64,000 nt of DNA from Mesorhizobium sp. (GCA_019635735.1 JAHBYX010000003.1:496001-560000), one strand, 5' to 3'. Shown: positions 54,343 through 63,822, counted from the stretch's first letter. A program made the numbers and translations. The notes: generated by a model not told the origin, from the sequence alone.

Positions 54343-56004
54343 ATGAAGGCCTCTCAGCAGCCCACCAAGGGAAACCGCGCGGTTCTTTATCTGCGCGTAT
54401 CGACTGCCAGACAGGCCGAGCACGATGTCTCCATTCCCGACCAGAAGCGGCAGGGCGAAGCCTATTGCGCCTCACGCGGCTTCGAGCTGGTCGAGACATT
54501 CGTGGAGGCCGGCGCCTCCGCCATGAACGACCGCCGACCCGAGTTCCAGCGGATGATCGAAGAGGGAACGACAAAGCCCTCTCCCTTCGACGTGGTCGTC
54601 GTGCACAGCTTCTCGCGCTTCTTCCGCGATCACTTCGAGCTTGAGTTCTATGTCCGCAAGCTCGCCAAGAACGGCGTCAAGCTTGTCTCGATCACTCAGG
54701 AGATGGGTGACGATCCGATGCACGTCATGATGCGGCAGATCATGGCCCTGTTTGACGAATATCAGTCCAAGGAGAATGCCAAGCACGTCTTGCGCGCCAT
54801 GAACGAGAATGCCCGCCAGGGCTTCTGGAACGGGGCATTACCACCGATCGGCTACCGGATTGTGGCCGCAGAGCAGCGAGGCTCCAAGACCAAGAAGAAG
54901 CTCGAGATCGACCCGCTGCACGCCGACACGGTGCGCCTGATCTATCGCCTGTTCCTTGTCGGCGACGGCCTATCCGGTCCCAAGGGCGTCAAGGCCATTG
55001 CGACCTATCTCAATGAGAACCGCATCTTCACCCGCGACGGTGGCAGATGGGGCCTGGCGCAGGTCCACGCGGTGCTCACCCGCACGACCTACATCGGCGA
55101 ACACCGGTTCAACACCCGCTCGCACAAGGACCGCGCGCGAAAGCCGGATGAAGAGGTCGTCGTCATGGCCGTGCCGCCCCTGATCGAGCGAGACATCTTT
55201 GACGCCGTCCAAGCCAAGCTCAAGTCCCGTAACCCGATGGTCGTCCCGCCGCGTGTGACAACGAGCCCGGTCCTGCTTACAGGCATCTGCTTTTGCGCCG
55301 ATTGCGCGGGAGCGATGACGCTCAGAACCGGCAGGGGCTGCACAGGCCGCGACTATCGCTACTACACCTGCTCGACCAAGGCACGACAGGGCAAGACCGG
55401 CTGCAAGGGCCGATCCATTCCGATGCGGAAGCTCGACGATCTGGTCGCCGGCCACATCGAGAAGCGTCTACTCCAGCCAGAAAGGCTAGAGCGCATCCTT
55501 GCCAGCGTTCTGGACCGCCGCCAGGAGCGCACCGAGCGCCGTCGCGAACATATCGCCGAGCTCAACAGACGCATCACGGAGACCGACCAGCGGCTCAATC
55601 GTCTTTATGACGCTATCGAGGCCGGAATAGCCGACTTGAACGATGCAGCCCTCAAGGATCGCGTTGCAGGTCTCGTCGCCATCCGCGACCAGGCCAGGGC
55701 CGACGCAGAACGCGCCCAGGCGGCACTCGACAATGCAACCAATCGATCGATCACCCCGGAAATGGTTCAGACCTTCGCCGAAGAAGCCCGCCGGCGTATT
55801 CGCCTGCCCGACGGCGGATACCGGCGCGATCACCTCAGAGCGCTGGCACAGCGTGTCGAGGTAGCCGACAAGGAAGTTCGCATCATGGGTTCGCGGTCAA
55901 CGCTGCTGCAAACGCTTGCAGCCGTATCGAGCGTAGAATCGGCGAGGCTCGGCGTTCAGAGTTCTGTTCTGAAGTGGCGCGCCCGAAGAGATTCGAACTC
56001 CTGA
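54343..56004 (+). CDS. large serine recombinase (site-specific integrase)
   Basis: A 553-residue recombinase. The catalytic resolvase domain opens with AVLYLRVSTARQAEHDVSIP (13-32), with the nucleophile Ser in RVST. The recombinase domain follows (LPPIGYRIV, ATYLNENRIFTRDGGRWG, VHAVLTRTTYIGEHRFN), then the zinc ribbon (TGICFCADCAGAMTLRTG ... CSTKARQGKTGC) and a coiled coil (about 380-470). GAGAAGGAGA precedes the ATG. The last nine codons (ARRDSNS) lie inside the tRNA-Arg gene on the other strand. Confidence 0.93.
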   Translation: MKASQQPTKGNRAVLYLRVSTARQAEHDVSIPDQKRQGEAYCASRGFELVETFVEAGASAMNDRRPEFQRMIEEGTTKPSPFDVVVVHSFSRFFRDHFELEFYVRKLAKNGVKLVSITQEMGDDPMHVMMRQIMALFDEYQSKENAKHVLRAMNENARQGFWNGALPPIGYRIVAAEQRGSKTKKKLEIDPLHADTVRLIYRLFLVGDGLSGPKGVKAIATYLNENRIFTRDGGRWGLAQVHAVLTRTTYIGEHRFNTRSHKDRARKPDEEVVVMAVPPLIERDIFDAVQAKLKSRNPMVVPPRVTTSPVLLTGICFCADCAGAMTLRTGRGCTGRDYRYYTCSTKARQGKTGCKGRSIPMRKLDDLVAGHIEKRLLQPERLERILASVLDRRQERTERRREHIAELNRRITETDQRLNRLYDAIEAGIADLNDAALKDRVAGLVAIRDQARADAERAQAALDNATNRSITPEMVQTFAEEARRRIRLPDGGYRRDHLRALAQRVEVADKEVRIMGSRSTLLQTLAAVSSVESARLGVQSSVLKWRARRDSNS

Positions 56005-56051
56005 CCCCCAGATTCGTAGTCTGGTGCTCTATCCAGCTGAGCTACGGGCGC
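55975..56051 (-). tRNA. tRNA-Arg (anticodon ACG), CCA encoded
   Basis: On the minus strand the 77-base gene starts GCGCCCGTAGCTCAGCTGGA. The anticodon loop reads CT-ACG-AA in the stem ACCAGA/TCTGGG region, the T-arm has GTTCGAATC and the 3' end is CGGGCGC-G-CCA. The 7-base acceptor stem pairs perfectly. The serine recombinase reads 30 bases into its 3' end. Confidence 0.95.
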
Positions 56052-56154
56052 GCTGGCGGCCTGCATGTCGCAAGCCGCACGATCCGGCCTCTCGGCCGAA
56101 GAGCCGCGTAACTAAACGCTGGACCGGCGAATTGCAAGCATGTCGGCGGAGAAA

Positions 56155-57639
56155 TTACGCGGGCCGGCGCAACGCGTGCCGGGCCTCCTCCAGCAGTACC
56201 GGCTGGTCCGGCACGGAGAGCGCGAAGACGGTGCGGCCGCCGGCGCTCTCGACCAGCTCCAGCGTGCCGCCATGCGCCCTGACCAGTTCGTGCGCGATGG
56301 CGAGGCCGAGGCCGGTGCCGCCGCTGCGCGCCGAGCCGCGGAAGGCGGCGAACAGGTTGTCGCGCGCCTTGGGCGGCAGGCCGGGGCCGGTGTCCATGAC
56401 GATGATGCGGCTGACCGAGCCCTGCCGCTCGGCCGAGATGGTCAGGCGGCGCACGACGGAGCTGTCGCTGTCGCCGCTCATCGCCTGCACAGCGTTGCGG
56501 CAGAGATTGGAAAGCACGCGGAACATCTGCTCGGCGTCGGCATCCATCTCGAAGGCGTGGTCGATCGCATTCTCGAACTCTATCCCCGCCGCGGGATCGA
56601 TGCCGAGCAGGCCTTCGACCTCCTCCACCAGCTGGCGCAGCCGGACCTTGCGGCGCGACGGCGGCGCCTCCTGCGCGCGGCCGTAGGAGAGCACGTTCTC
56701 GGTATAGGCGACCGCGCGGTCGAGCGTGCGCACCAGCTTCGGCGCGAAGGCCTGGACGGAAGGGTCTTTCACCATGCGCAGACGGTCGGAGATGAGCTGC
56801 GCGGAGGCCAGGATGTTCCTCAGGTCGTGGTTGATCTTCGACACCGCAAGGCCGAGATTGACGAGATGGGCCTGTCCGGCCAGCGTGCGCTGCAGCTGTG
56901 TCTGCACGCCCTCGAGTTCGCGCGCCGCGGCTCCCAGTTCGTCGGCGCGATTGCCCGGATGGATGATGCGCGAGGGATCGTCGGGCGCCTCTGCGAAGCG
57001 GACCATGGCGCCGCGCAGCGCGAGAACCGGCCGGATCATGATGTGGTTGATCGCGCCGAACACCAGCGCCGCCGTGATGAAGGAGATGATCAGCGAGAGC
57101 AGCGCAACGTTGCGGGCATAGACGAGCATCGCCTTGCGCAGGCCCTGATCGGGCATGATGAGCTCGAATTCCTTGTCGCTGTCGCCGACCATGCCGAAGA
57201 CGCGCAGGGTGCGGTCGCCGCCATAGACCATCGTGTCGAGAGCGCCGGCTATCGCCCGGAACGGCCCGACCGCGGAGGGTTCGACATGCTCGTCCACCTG
57301 CGGCGGCATCTCGGAGACGACGAGCAGGCGGGAATCGCCGCCGGAGCGCACCGCCACGGCCTTGGCGCCGAGCGCCTTCAGCACGTCGTCCTGGACGTTG
57401 CGCGGCAGCGACACGCTGTCGGTGCCGATCAGCAGGACCGCCGTCGCGGCAGCCGTGTTCAGACGTTCCTCCAGCCAGCGCAGGCGGAAGTTCGCAACGG
57501 AGGGGATGAAGATCAGCACCTCGGCGACGAGGACGGAGATGGCCGTCAGGATGAGCATCTTCGTCGACAGCCGCTTCAGCCACGGAATGCGGGCGTAGGC
57601 CGGGGGGAGCGCAGGGCTCTCGATCATTCTGTCAGGCAT
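56155..57639 (-). CDS. membrane-bound sensor histidine kinase
   Basis: A 494-residue kinase. Two membrane helices (about 27-48 and 180-200) flank a periplasmic domain of about 130 residues. A HAMP-like region follows (RPVLALRGAMVRFAEAPDDPS). The phospho-His is in VSKINHDLRNILASAQ. The HATPase domain shows NLCRNAVQAM, DTGPGLPPKARDNLF and GGTGLGLAIAHELVRAHGG. No response regulator is adjacent, so it is an orphan. An ATG at 57627 is a second possible start. Confidence 0.9.
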   Translation of the reverse strand: MPDRMIESPALPPAYARIPWLKRLSTKMLILTAISVLVAEVLIFIPSVANFRLRWLEERLNTAAATAVLLIGTDSVSLPRNVQDDVLKALGAKAVAVRSGGDSRLLVVSEMPPQVDEHVEPSAVGPFRAIAGALDTMVYGGDRTLRVFGMVGDSDKEFELIMPDQGLRKAMLVYARNVALLSLIISFITAALVFGAINHIMIRPVLALRGAMVRFAEAPDDPSRIIHPGNRADELGAAARELEGVQTQLQRTLAGQAHLVNLGLAVSKINHDLRNILASAQLISDRLRMVKDPSVQAFAPKLVRTLDRAVAYTENVLSYGRAQEAPPSRRKVRLRQLVEEVEGLLGIDPAAGIEFENAIDHAFEMDADAEQMFRVLSNLCRNAVQAMSGDSDSSVVRRLTISAERQGSVSRIIVMDTGPGLPPKARDNLFAAFRGSARSGGTGLGLAIAHELVRAHGGTLELVESAGGRTVFALSVPDQPVLLEEARHALRRPA

Positions 57640-57702
57640 TCAAAAAATCCCCGCCGCGTCCGCGGCCACGGCGCCGGCACAGGCCGCACGCCGGATGCCC
57701 CT

Positions 57703-59130
57703 TCAGCCGAAGATGCGCAGGAAACGGATCAGCGCGCGAACCACCGGCTTTCGGGTCACTCCGGCAAAATAGGTGATCGCGGCGCGTTTGCCAATTTCGC
57801 TCATGGTGGGATAGGGCGGCAGCCATGAGGCCAGGTCGCGGACGCCCATGCCCTTTGCGATCGCCAGGCCGTAGAGACCGATCATCTCGCCCGCATTGGC
57901 GCCGACGATCGATACGCCGAGGATCCTGCCTTTGGAGCTGGCGATCAGCTTGACCAGCCCCGCCGTCTCCCGCTCGGTCTGGGCGCGGTCGTTCTCCGAC
58001 AGCGGCCAGCGCAGGATCCGCGCGCCCTTATGCGCCTTGAGAGCCTCCTCCTCGCTCATGCCGACATGGGCGATCTCCGGATCGGTATAGGTGACACGCG
58101 GGATGATCGACGGGTCGACACGGGCCGGCAGCCGGAACAGGAGCGGGCGCAGCACGAGGCTCGCATGATAGCCGGCGACGTGGGTGAACTGCGGGCCGCC
58201 CGTCACGTCACCGATGGCATAGACGCGGCGGTTGGTGGTGCGCAGGCGGCCGTTCACCTTGACGCCCCTGGCGGAGAACGACACGCGGGCCGCGGCGAGG
58301 TCGAGGTTGTCGAAGTTCGGGGCGCGGCCGGTGGCAGCCAGCAGGTGGGTGCCGTCGACGACGATGCGTGCCCCCGCCGTTTCTACATGCACGCGCACGC
58401 CGGTCTTTCCCCGCCGCTCGACGCTCGCGATCTTCGCGCCTTCGTGGGTAACCACGCCGTCCTCGCGCAGCGCCCGCAGCGCGAAGGCCGCCAGTTCGGG
58501 GTCCTCGCGGCCCAAAGCGCGGCCCGCCTCGATGATGGTCACATCGCTGCCGAGCCTGCGATGCGCCTGCGCCAGTTCGACGCCGATCGGGCCGCCGCCG
58601 ACGATGATCAGATGCCCGGGCCTGCGTGTGAGGTCGAAGACCGTTTCGTTGGTCAGCACCTCGACGCCGTCGATGCCGGGGATCTCCGGGATGACCGGTC
58701 GCGATCCGGTGGCGACGACGAAACGGCGGGCGCGGATCTCGAATTCGCCGGCGACGAGCGTCCGCCGGTCCTTGAACCGGGCCTCCGCCTGAATCACGCG
58801 CACGCCGAGCGCCGTGAAACGCTCGACCGAATCGTTGGGCGCGATCGCCGCGATCACGTCGTGGACTCCGGCGTTCACCTTGCGAAAATCGATCTCCGGT
58901 TCGACGGACGCAATGCCGAACTTCGCCGCATCGCGCATCGCATGCGCCCGCTTGCCGGCGGCGATCAGCGCCTTCGACGGCACGCAGCCATAGTTCAGGC
59001 AGTCGCCGCCCATCCTGCCCTTCTCGACCAGCACGACGGGCACGCCGAACGTGGCGGCGGCAGCGGCCACCGACAGTCCGGCCGAGCCGGCGCCGATGAC
59101 GCAGATGTCCGGCGTCAGGGTCTTCGCCAT
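57703..59130 (-). CDS. FAD-dependent pyridine nucleotide-disulfide oxidoreductase (MerA/Lpd-like)
   Basis: A 475-residue flavoprotein. FAD motif VIGAGSAGLSVAAAAA, redox disulfide GGDCLNYGCVPSK (C44, C49), NAD motif VGGGPIGVELAQAHRRLG, and ATGRAPNFDNLDL. The C-terminal His-Pro-Thr of true lipoamide dehydrogenases is replaced by P-Y-P-T-M-S-E, and the two C-terminal cysteines of mercuric reductase are absent. So it is neither a standard Lpd nor a standard MerA. It lies 58 bases downstream of the TVP38-like gene, a frequent partnership. Confidence 0.85.
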   Translation of the reverse strand: MAKTLTPDICVIGAGSAGLSVAAAAATFGVPVVLVEKGRMGGDCLNYGCVPSKALIAAGKRAHAMRDAAKFGIASVEPEIDFRKVNAGVHDVIAAIAPNDSVERFTALGVRVIQAEARFKDRRTLVAGEFEIRARRFVVATGSRPVIPEIPGIDGVEVLTNETVFDLTRRPGHLIIVGGGPIGVELAQAHRRLGSDVTIIEAGRALGREDPELAAFALRALREDGVVTHEGAKIASVERRGKTGVRVHVETAGARIVVDGTHLLAATGRAPNFDNLDLAAARVSFSARGVKVNGRLRTTNRRVYAIGDVTGGPQFTHVAGYHASLVLRPLLFRLPARVDPSIIPRVTYTDPEIAHVGMSEEEALKAHKGARILRWPLSENDRAQTERETAGLVKLIASSKGRILGVSIVGANAGEMIGLYGLAIAKGMGVRDLASWLPPYPTMSEIGKRAAITYFAGVTRKPVVRALIRFLRIFG

Positions 59131-59188
59131 CAGGTTGCTTTCCTCGCAGGCCCGGCGCGGGGTCCGGTGCGGCGCCGCGGGGGCTGCG

Positions 59189-59932
59189 TCATGCCGCCCT
59201 CCGCCGCCGCAGTTTCCTTACGACGGTCGGGATCAGCGCGACAAGCGCGAGCAGGGCAAAGGCGATGACGATCTTGGCCGTCACGAGGTCATGCACCGAC
59301 GGCTCCCGTCCCGCCTGCTGCGCGGCGACCAGCACGCTGTCCACTCCCTCGCCGAGATAGGCGAAGGCGAAGGTGGCGGGCAGGATGCCGAGAAAAGTCG
59401 CGGCGATATAGGTGCGCAGGCCGACATTGAACAGCGCAGGCGCAATGTTGACGACGAAGAAGGGAAAGACCGGCGCCAGCCGCAGGACGAGCAGATAGCC
59501 GAAGGCGTTTTCCTCGAAGCCGTCGGCGAGCTTCGCAGCCTTGCCGCCGACCTTGTCGCGAAGCACATTGCCGAAAGCCGACCGCGCCGCGATGAACAGA
59601 AGCGTTGCCCCGGTGGTTGCCGCGAACGCCACGACCGTGCCGCCGGCCAGCCAACCGAACAGGAACCCGCCGAAGATGGTCAGGATCGAGGCGGCGGGAA
59701 AGGAGAAGGCTACGGCGAGCACATAGACCGCGGCGAAGAAGACAAGCGACAGCAGATGGTTCTGCGCGACATAGGCCTTGAGTGTGTCCCTGCTCTCGGC
59801 GAGGTAGGTCAGGGAGAGGTAGCGCTGCCAGCCCATCGCGTAGCCGAAGGCCAGGCCCGCGAGCACGAGGGCGATCGGCACAAAACGCCAGAGGCTGGCG
59901 CGCCGCGCGGCGATCCGGGTCTCCTGCCCCAT
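59189..59932 (-). CDS. TVP38/TMEM64 (DedA-like) family membrane protein
   Basis: A 247-residue membrane protein with five or six helices. The VTT-family core is seen: FSFPAASILTIFGGFLFGWLAGG in parts, FGYLLVLRLAPVFPFFVVNIAPALF, and TYIAATFLGILPATFAFAYLG. DedA/VTT proteins are linked to lipid scrambling. ATG at 59932 is chosen; the frame further upstream is arginine-rich and lacks coding signs. Same strand and probably same transcript as the flavoprotein. Confidence 0.85.
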   Translation of the reverse strand: MGQETRIAARRASLWRFVPIALVLAGLAFGYAMGWQRYLSLTYLAESRDTLKAYVAQNHLLSLVFFAAVYVLAVAFSFPAASILTIFGGFLFGWLAGGTVVAFAATTGATLLFIAARSAFGNVLRDKVGGKAAKLADGFEENAFGYLLVLRLAPVFPFFVVNIAPALFNVGLRTYIAATFLGILPATFAFAYLGEGVDSVLVAAQQAGREPSVHDLVTAKIVIAFALLALVALIPTVVRKLRRRRAA

Positions 59933-60279
59933 CGCTTCCTCGTCCGTCCCCTCGTTCCCCGGGCGCGACTCATAGCGCGTCCGGGCCCGATTGGATGCCC
60001 CTTCCTCGCGTAGCGCGGAGGTTTTCGTCCGGGCGGACGCCGAAACAGGCTGGTTGAGGCGGGTCATTCGCCAGCAGTTGCGCACACGGGCCCAACTGAC
60101 AAGCATCTCGCGGAGGCCTCACCATGTGTTGAGAATGGCGGCGCTGCGGCGTCAACGCTTCGTGACGCATCGGAACGGCTTTCTCCCAGTTTCCTGGCCC
60201 GCCGTTTTTCCCCCGCAGGAGCGGTTTCCTCGCCGGATGAGACGCATTAGTGTCGCGCGAGATTCGAAAGGCCCTCTCC
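59933..60279. other. divergent intergenic region
   Basis: About 350 bases between the divergent TVP38-like and peptidase genes. It should hold both promoters. I see no clear consensus or long palindrome. Confidence 0.4.
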
Positions 60280-61665
60280 ATGACTTCGCTTGCCCCCGTT
60301 CTCGATGCGCTCGATGCCGGCCTCGACGCCAGCATAGCCCGCCTTGCCGACCTTGTCCGCATCCCGTCGATTTCGACCGACCCTGCCTATGCGGCCGAAT
60401 GCCGGCGCGCCGCCGAATGGCTGGTCGCGGACCTGAAGACGATCGGCTTTGCCGCGAGCGTGCGCGACACGCCCGGCCATCCCATGGTCGTGGCCCACCA
60501 CGACGGCCCGGCGGGCTCCCCGCACGTCCTGTTCTACGGCCACTACGACGTGCAGCCGGTCGATCCCCTCGAACTGTGGCACGACGATCCGTTCGACATG
60601 AAGGTGAAGGAGGTCGCGCCCGGCCACAAGGTATTGACCGGCCGCGGCACGGCCGACGACAAGGGCCAGTTGATGACCTTCGTCGAGGCATGCCGCGCCT
60701 ACAAGCAGGCACACGGCGCCCTGCCCTGCCGGGTGACGATCCTGTTCGAGGGCGAGGAAGAGTCGGGATCGCCGTCTCTGAAGCCTTTCCTCGAAGCCAA
60801 TGCGAAGGAACTGAAGGCCGATTTCGCGCTGGTCTGCGACACCGGCATGTGGGACCGCGATACGCCGGCCATCTCGACAGCGTTGCGCGGCCTGGTCGGC
60901 GAGGAAGTGATCATCAGGGCGGCCGACCGCGACCTGCATTCGGGCGAGTTCGGCGGGGCGGCTGCCAATCCGGTGCGTGTGCTGGCCAAGGTTCTGGCCG
61001 CCGTGCACGACGACGACGGCCGCATCACCATCCCCGACTTCTACGACGGCGTCGAGGAGACTCCTTCGCAAATCCTGAAGCAGTGGGAAGGGCTCGGGTT
61101 GACGGCGGAGGAATTCCTCGGCGAAGTGGGACTTTCCGTGCCGGCCGGCGAGAAGGGCCGTTCCGTGCTCGAACTCGTCTGGGCGCGCCCGACCGCCGAG
61201 TTCAACGGCATTTCCGGCGGCTACACGGGCAAGGGCTTCAAGACGGTGATCGCGGCAGAGGCCTTCGCCAAGGTCTCGTTCCGCCTCGTGCACAAGCAGG
61301 ACCCGGCGAAGATCCGCGAGGCGTTCCGCGCCTTCGTGCGCGAGCGCATCCCGGCCGACTGCACGGTTGAGTTCCAGCCGCATGGCGGCTCGCCGGCGAT
61401 CCAGCTCTCCTACGACTCGCCCTTCCTGTCCAAGGCCAAGGAAGCGCTGTCCGACGAATGGCCGAAGCCGGCGGTGATGATCGCGATGGGCGGGTCGATT
61501 CCGATCGTCGGCGATTTCCAGAACCTGCTCGGCATGGAATCGCTGCTCGTCGGCTACGGCCTGTCCGACGACCGCATCCATTCGCCCAACGAGAAATACG
61601 AGCTGTCCTCCTTCCACAAGGGACAGCGCTCCTGGGCGCGCATTCTCGCCGCGCTGTCACGCTGA
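60280..61665 (+). CDS. M20 family metallopeptidase (dipeptidase)
   Basis: A 461-residue zinc peptidase. Metal ligands: YGHYDVQPVDP, GTADDKGQLMTF (bridging Asp), EGEEESGSPS (catalytic Glu and ligand Glu), CDTGMWD, and the late His in IHSPNEKYEL. A dimerisation domain lies in between (about 190-350). Similar enzymes cleave dipeptides or deacylate amino acids. ATG at 60280 preferred over a GTG at 60250. Confidence 0.9.
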   Translation: MTSLAPVLDALDAGLDASIARLADLVRIPSISTDPAYAAECRRAAEWLVADLKTIGFAASVRDTPGHPMVVAHHDGPAGSPHVLFYGHYDVQPVDPLELWHDDPFDMKVKEVAPGHKVLTGRGTADDKGQLMTFVEACRAYKQAHGALPCRVTILFEGEEESGSPSLKPFLEANAKELKADFALVCDTGMWDRDTPAISTALRGLVGEEVIIRAADRDLHSGEFGGAAANPVRVLAKVLAAVHDDDGRITIPDFYDGVEETPSQILKQWEGLGLTAEEFLGEVGLSVPAGEKGRSVLELVWARPTAEFNGISGGYTGKGFKTVIAAEAFAKVSFRLVHKQDPAKIREAFRAFVRERIPADCTVEFQPHGGSPAIQLSYDSPFLSKAKEALSDEWPKPAVMIAMGGSIPIVGDFQNLLGMESLLVGYGLSDDRIHSPNEKYELSSFHKGQRSWARILAALSR

Positions 61666-61672
61666 GGTTTAT

Positions 61673-62290
61673 ATGACAATCCGCTTCCACACCGGCGACC
61701 TCGCCGACCTGTCGAACTACGACGTCGAGGCGGTCGCCATCGACACCGAGACGCTCGGCCTCAACCCGCACCGCGACCGGCTCTGCGTGGTGCAGATCTC
61801 GCCCGGCGACGGCACGGCCGACGTGATCCAGATCGCGGCCGGCCAGAAGCGCGCGCCGAACCTCGTCTCACTGCTGAGGAACAGGAAGATCACCAAGATC
61901 TTCCATTTCGGCCGTTTCGACCTGGCCGTGCTTTACCAGGCCTTCGGCGTCATGCCGGAGCCGGTGTTCTGCACCAAGATCGCCTCGCGCCTGACAAGGA
62001 CCTATACCGATCGGCACGGGCTGAAGGACATCTGCAACGAACTGCTGGGCGTCAACCTGTCGAAGGTGCAGCAATCGTCCGACTGGGCGGCGGCGAAGCT
62101 CACGCCCGAGCAGCTCGAATACGCGGCATCGGACGTGCTCTACCTCCACCGCCTGCGCGATGCGCTCGTCCATCGCCTCGATCGCGACGGGCGCGCGGCC
62201 GAGGCCGCCGCCTGCTTCAAGTTCCTGCCGACGCGGGCGAAGCTCGACCTGATGGGCTGGGACGAAGAAGACATCTTCGCCCACAGCTGA
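61673..62290 (+). CDS. rnd: ribonuclease D-type 3'-5' exonuclease
   Basis: A 205-residue DEDDy exonuclease domain protein. Exo I is IDTETLGLN (Asp, Glu), Exo II is KIFHFGRFDLAVL (Asp), Exo III is YAASDVLYLHRL (Tyr, Asp). It lacks the HRDC domains of full-length E. coli RNase D, as is usual for short alphaproteobacterial forms. Eight bases after the peptidase gene, so probably cotranscribed. Confidence 0.92.
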   Translation: MTIRFHTGDLADLSNYDVEAVAIDTETLGLNPHRDRLCVVQISPGDGTADVIQIAAGQKRAPNLVSLLRNRKITKIFHFGRFDLAVLYQAFGVMPEPVFCTKIASRLTRTYTDRHGLKDICNELLGVNLSKVQQSSDWAAAKLTPEQLEYAASDVLYLHRLRDALVHRLDRDGRAAEAAACFKFLPTRAKLDLMGWDEEDIFAHS

Positions 62291-62308
62291 GGTCTCGGAG
62301 AGTTTCTG

Positions 62309-62794
62309 CTACTCCGCCTCGTTGGCCGGCTCGGCGTTGAGCTGGCCATATCGCTCTTCGCCGATCGAATTCAGCAGCTGCAGCTGGGTTTCGAGGAAGT
62401 CGATATGGCCTTCCTCGTCGGTCAGCAGCTCCTCGAAGAGGTGCATCGAGACATAGTCGCCGATCTGCTGGCAGATCTCGCGCGACTTCTTGTAGGCGGT
62501 GCGGGCGTCGTATTCGCCGGCGAGATCGGCCTCCAAGACTTCCTTGACGTTCTGGCCGATGCGCAGCGGCGCGACCGACTGCAGGTTGGGATGACCTTCG
62601 AGGAAGATGATGCGGGCGACGAGCTTGTCGGCGTGGTGCATCTCCTCGATCGACTCCGCCCGCTCCTTCTTGGCGAGCTTCTGGAAGCCCCAGTCGTCCA
62701 GCAGCCTGTAGTGCAGCCAGTACTGGTTGACGGCGCCGAGTTCGAGGAACAGCGCCTCGTTAAGCCGCTCGATGACCTGTTGTTCGCCCTTCAT
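62309..62794 (-). CDS. bfr: bacterioferritin
   Basis: A 161-residue iron-storage heme protein. All ferroxidase ligands are at their standard positions: E18, E51, H54, E94, E127, H130. The heme-axial Met52 is in EEMHHADKL. It forms a 24-mer storing ferric mineral in the cytoplasm. Its start lies within the 3' end of bfd (35-base overlap), so the two are coupled. Confidence 0.96.
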   Translation of the reverse strand: MKGEQQVIERLNEALFLELGAVNQYWLHYRLLDDWGFQKLAKKERAESIEEMHHADKLVARIIFLEGHPNLQSVAPLRIGQNVKEVLEADLAGEYDARTAYKKSREICQQIGDYVSMHLFEELLTDEEGHIDFLETQLQLLNSIGEERYGQLNAEPANEAE

Positions 62795-63071
62795 GATTTC
62801 TGCTCCCGTATTGACCGCGCAATCCGCGCACGCGGTCCAGGTACGACACGATCTCCGCCTGGCCGGTATCGCTCCTGGAGTGATACGCCTCGGTCACGCG
62901 GATGATCGTTTCCACCACATTCGGGAAGCAGCCGCAACAGCGCCCTCGCTTGGCGAGGGTGTGATAGACCTTCGCGGGCACGATCAGTTGCCACGGATCG
63001 GCTTCGAGCAGGCTCAGAATGGTCCGCTCGATCTCCTTCTCAGTGATCAGATTGCAGTGACAGACGATCAT
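62760..63071 (-). CDS. bfd: bacterioferritin-associated ferredoxin
   Basis: A 103-residue [2Fe-2S] protein of the BFD family. Ligands are C4 and C6 in MIVCHCN and C45/C48 in GRCCGCF. C46 is an extra cysteine. It is longer than E. coli Bfd (64 residues) by a C-terminal tail from about residue 75. It reduces bacterioferritin to release iron. ATG at 63071 fits the family start exactly; the longer frame is not used. Confidence 0.93.
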   Translation of the reverse strand: MIVCHCNLITEKEIERTILSLLEADPWQLIVPAKVYHTLAKRGRCCGCFPNVVETIIRVTEAYHSRSDTGQAEIVSYLDRVRGLRGQYGSRNHEGRTTGHRAA

Positions 63072-63199
63072 GAGACTTCGTTTGCAGGTCGGGAACTCGT
63101 AGCCTTCGGCGGGCGCTGCGCGGCCGAAGGTGCCGGCCGCAGGCTTGTTGTAGGCCGGTCGACGGTCGAAAAACCGATCGCATCCATACGGCACCGGCT

Positions 63200-63224
63200 A
63201 AACTTGTCAATCTAGATCAAGTTT
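63200..63224. promoter_or_regulatory. inverted repeat upstream of bfd, candidate regulator site
   Basis: AAACTTG (63200-63206) and CAAGTTT (63218-63224) around an 11-base centre containing TCTAGA. The inner TCAAT-CTAG-ATCAA has one good and one poor half of the FNR/FixK pattern TTGAT-N4-ATCAA. I cannot say whether Irr, RirA or an FNR-type protein uses it. It lies about 130 bases upstream of bfd. Confidence 0.4.
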
Positions 63225-63267
63225 TGCAAGCGGACTCCAATGCGACAAGAGAGCACGACGGCGGCGG

Positions 63268-63636
63268 TCAGAGCAAAATCAGCCACGCGATCGTGCCGCC
63301 CAGCAGGATACCGGCGGCAAAGCAGGCCGTTCCCATCAGCAGCCAGCCGGTCAGATCGATCTGCGGCGTTTCCCTGTCCTGGAACGCCGCGGGATGCAGG
63401 ACGATGTTTCCGCCCCTTCGCCGCAAGCCCGCCTCGATGCGCCGCCGCATCTCGGCATGCGGTGTGTCCGGCTCGCGGTCGTTGATGCGGGCGACCCGCT
63501 CGCGCCAGTCCTCGACACGCGCGGCAAGGGTCGGATCGCGCCGCATCTCCCGCTCGAAAAACGCCGTCTCCTCGGCATCCATCAGGCCGAGAACGTAGTC
63601 GGCGACCCGCATGTCTTCCTTGGGCTGTCCGAACAT
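63268..63636 (-). CDS. small membrane-anchored anti-sigma-factor-like protein
   Basis: A 122-residue protein. Residues 9-50 (ADYVLGLMDAEETAFFEREM, then RDPTLAARVEDW) resemble the N-terminal sigma-binding region of RskA-type anti-sigma factors without zinc ligands. A single C-terminal membrane helix follows (about 97-121, TGWLLMGTACFAAGILLGG...). GGGAGGGA precedes the ATG. No sigma factor gene is next to it in the window. Function uncertain. Confidence 0.65.
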   Translation of the reverse strand: MFGQPKEDMRVADYVLGLMDAEETAFFEREMRRDPTLAARVEDWRERVARINDREPDTPHAEMRRRIEAGLRRRGGNIVLHPAAFQDRETPQIDLTGWLLMGTACFAAGILLGGTIAWLILL

Positions 63637-63822
63637 CGGTGCTCCCTCCCAGCACGCGGCGACAACAGGTAATATAGCCCCTGTGCGAGCAAAGCGAAAT
63701 CCGCCACGTAACCTTCGCCAGAACGCGCACCGGGCCGATTTGATCCAGGACAAGGAGCGAGGCGCGGCCGCGGGTCCAAATGCGCCTACCGACGGGATTT
63801 CATATCGAGAAGGAGACCGAAC

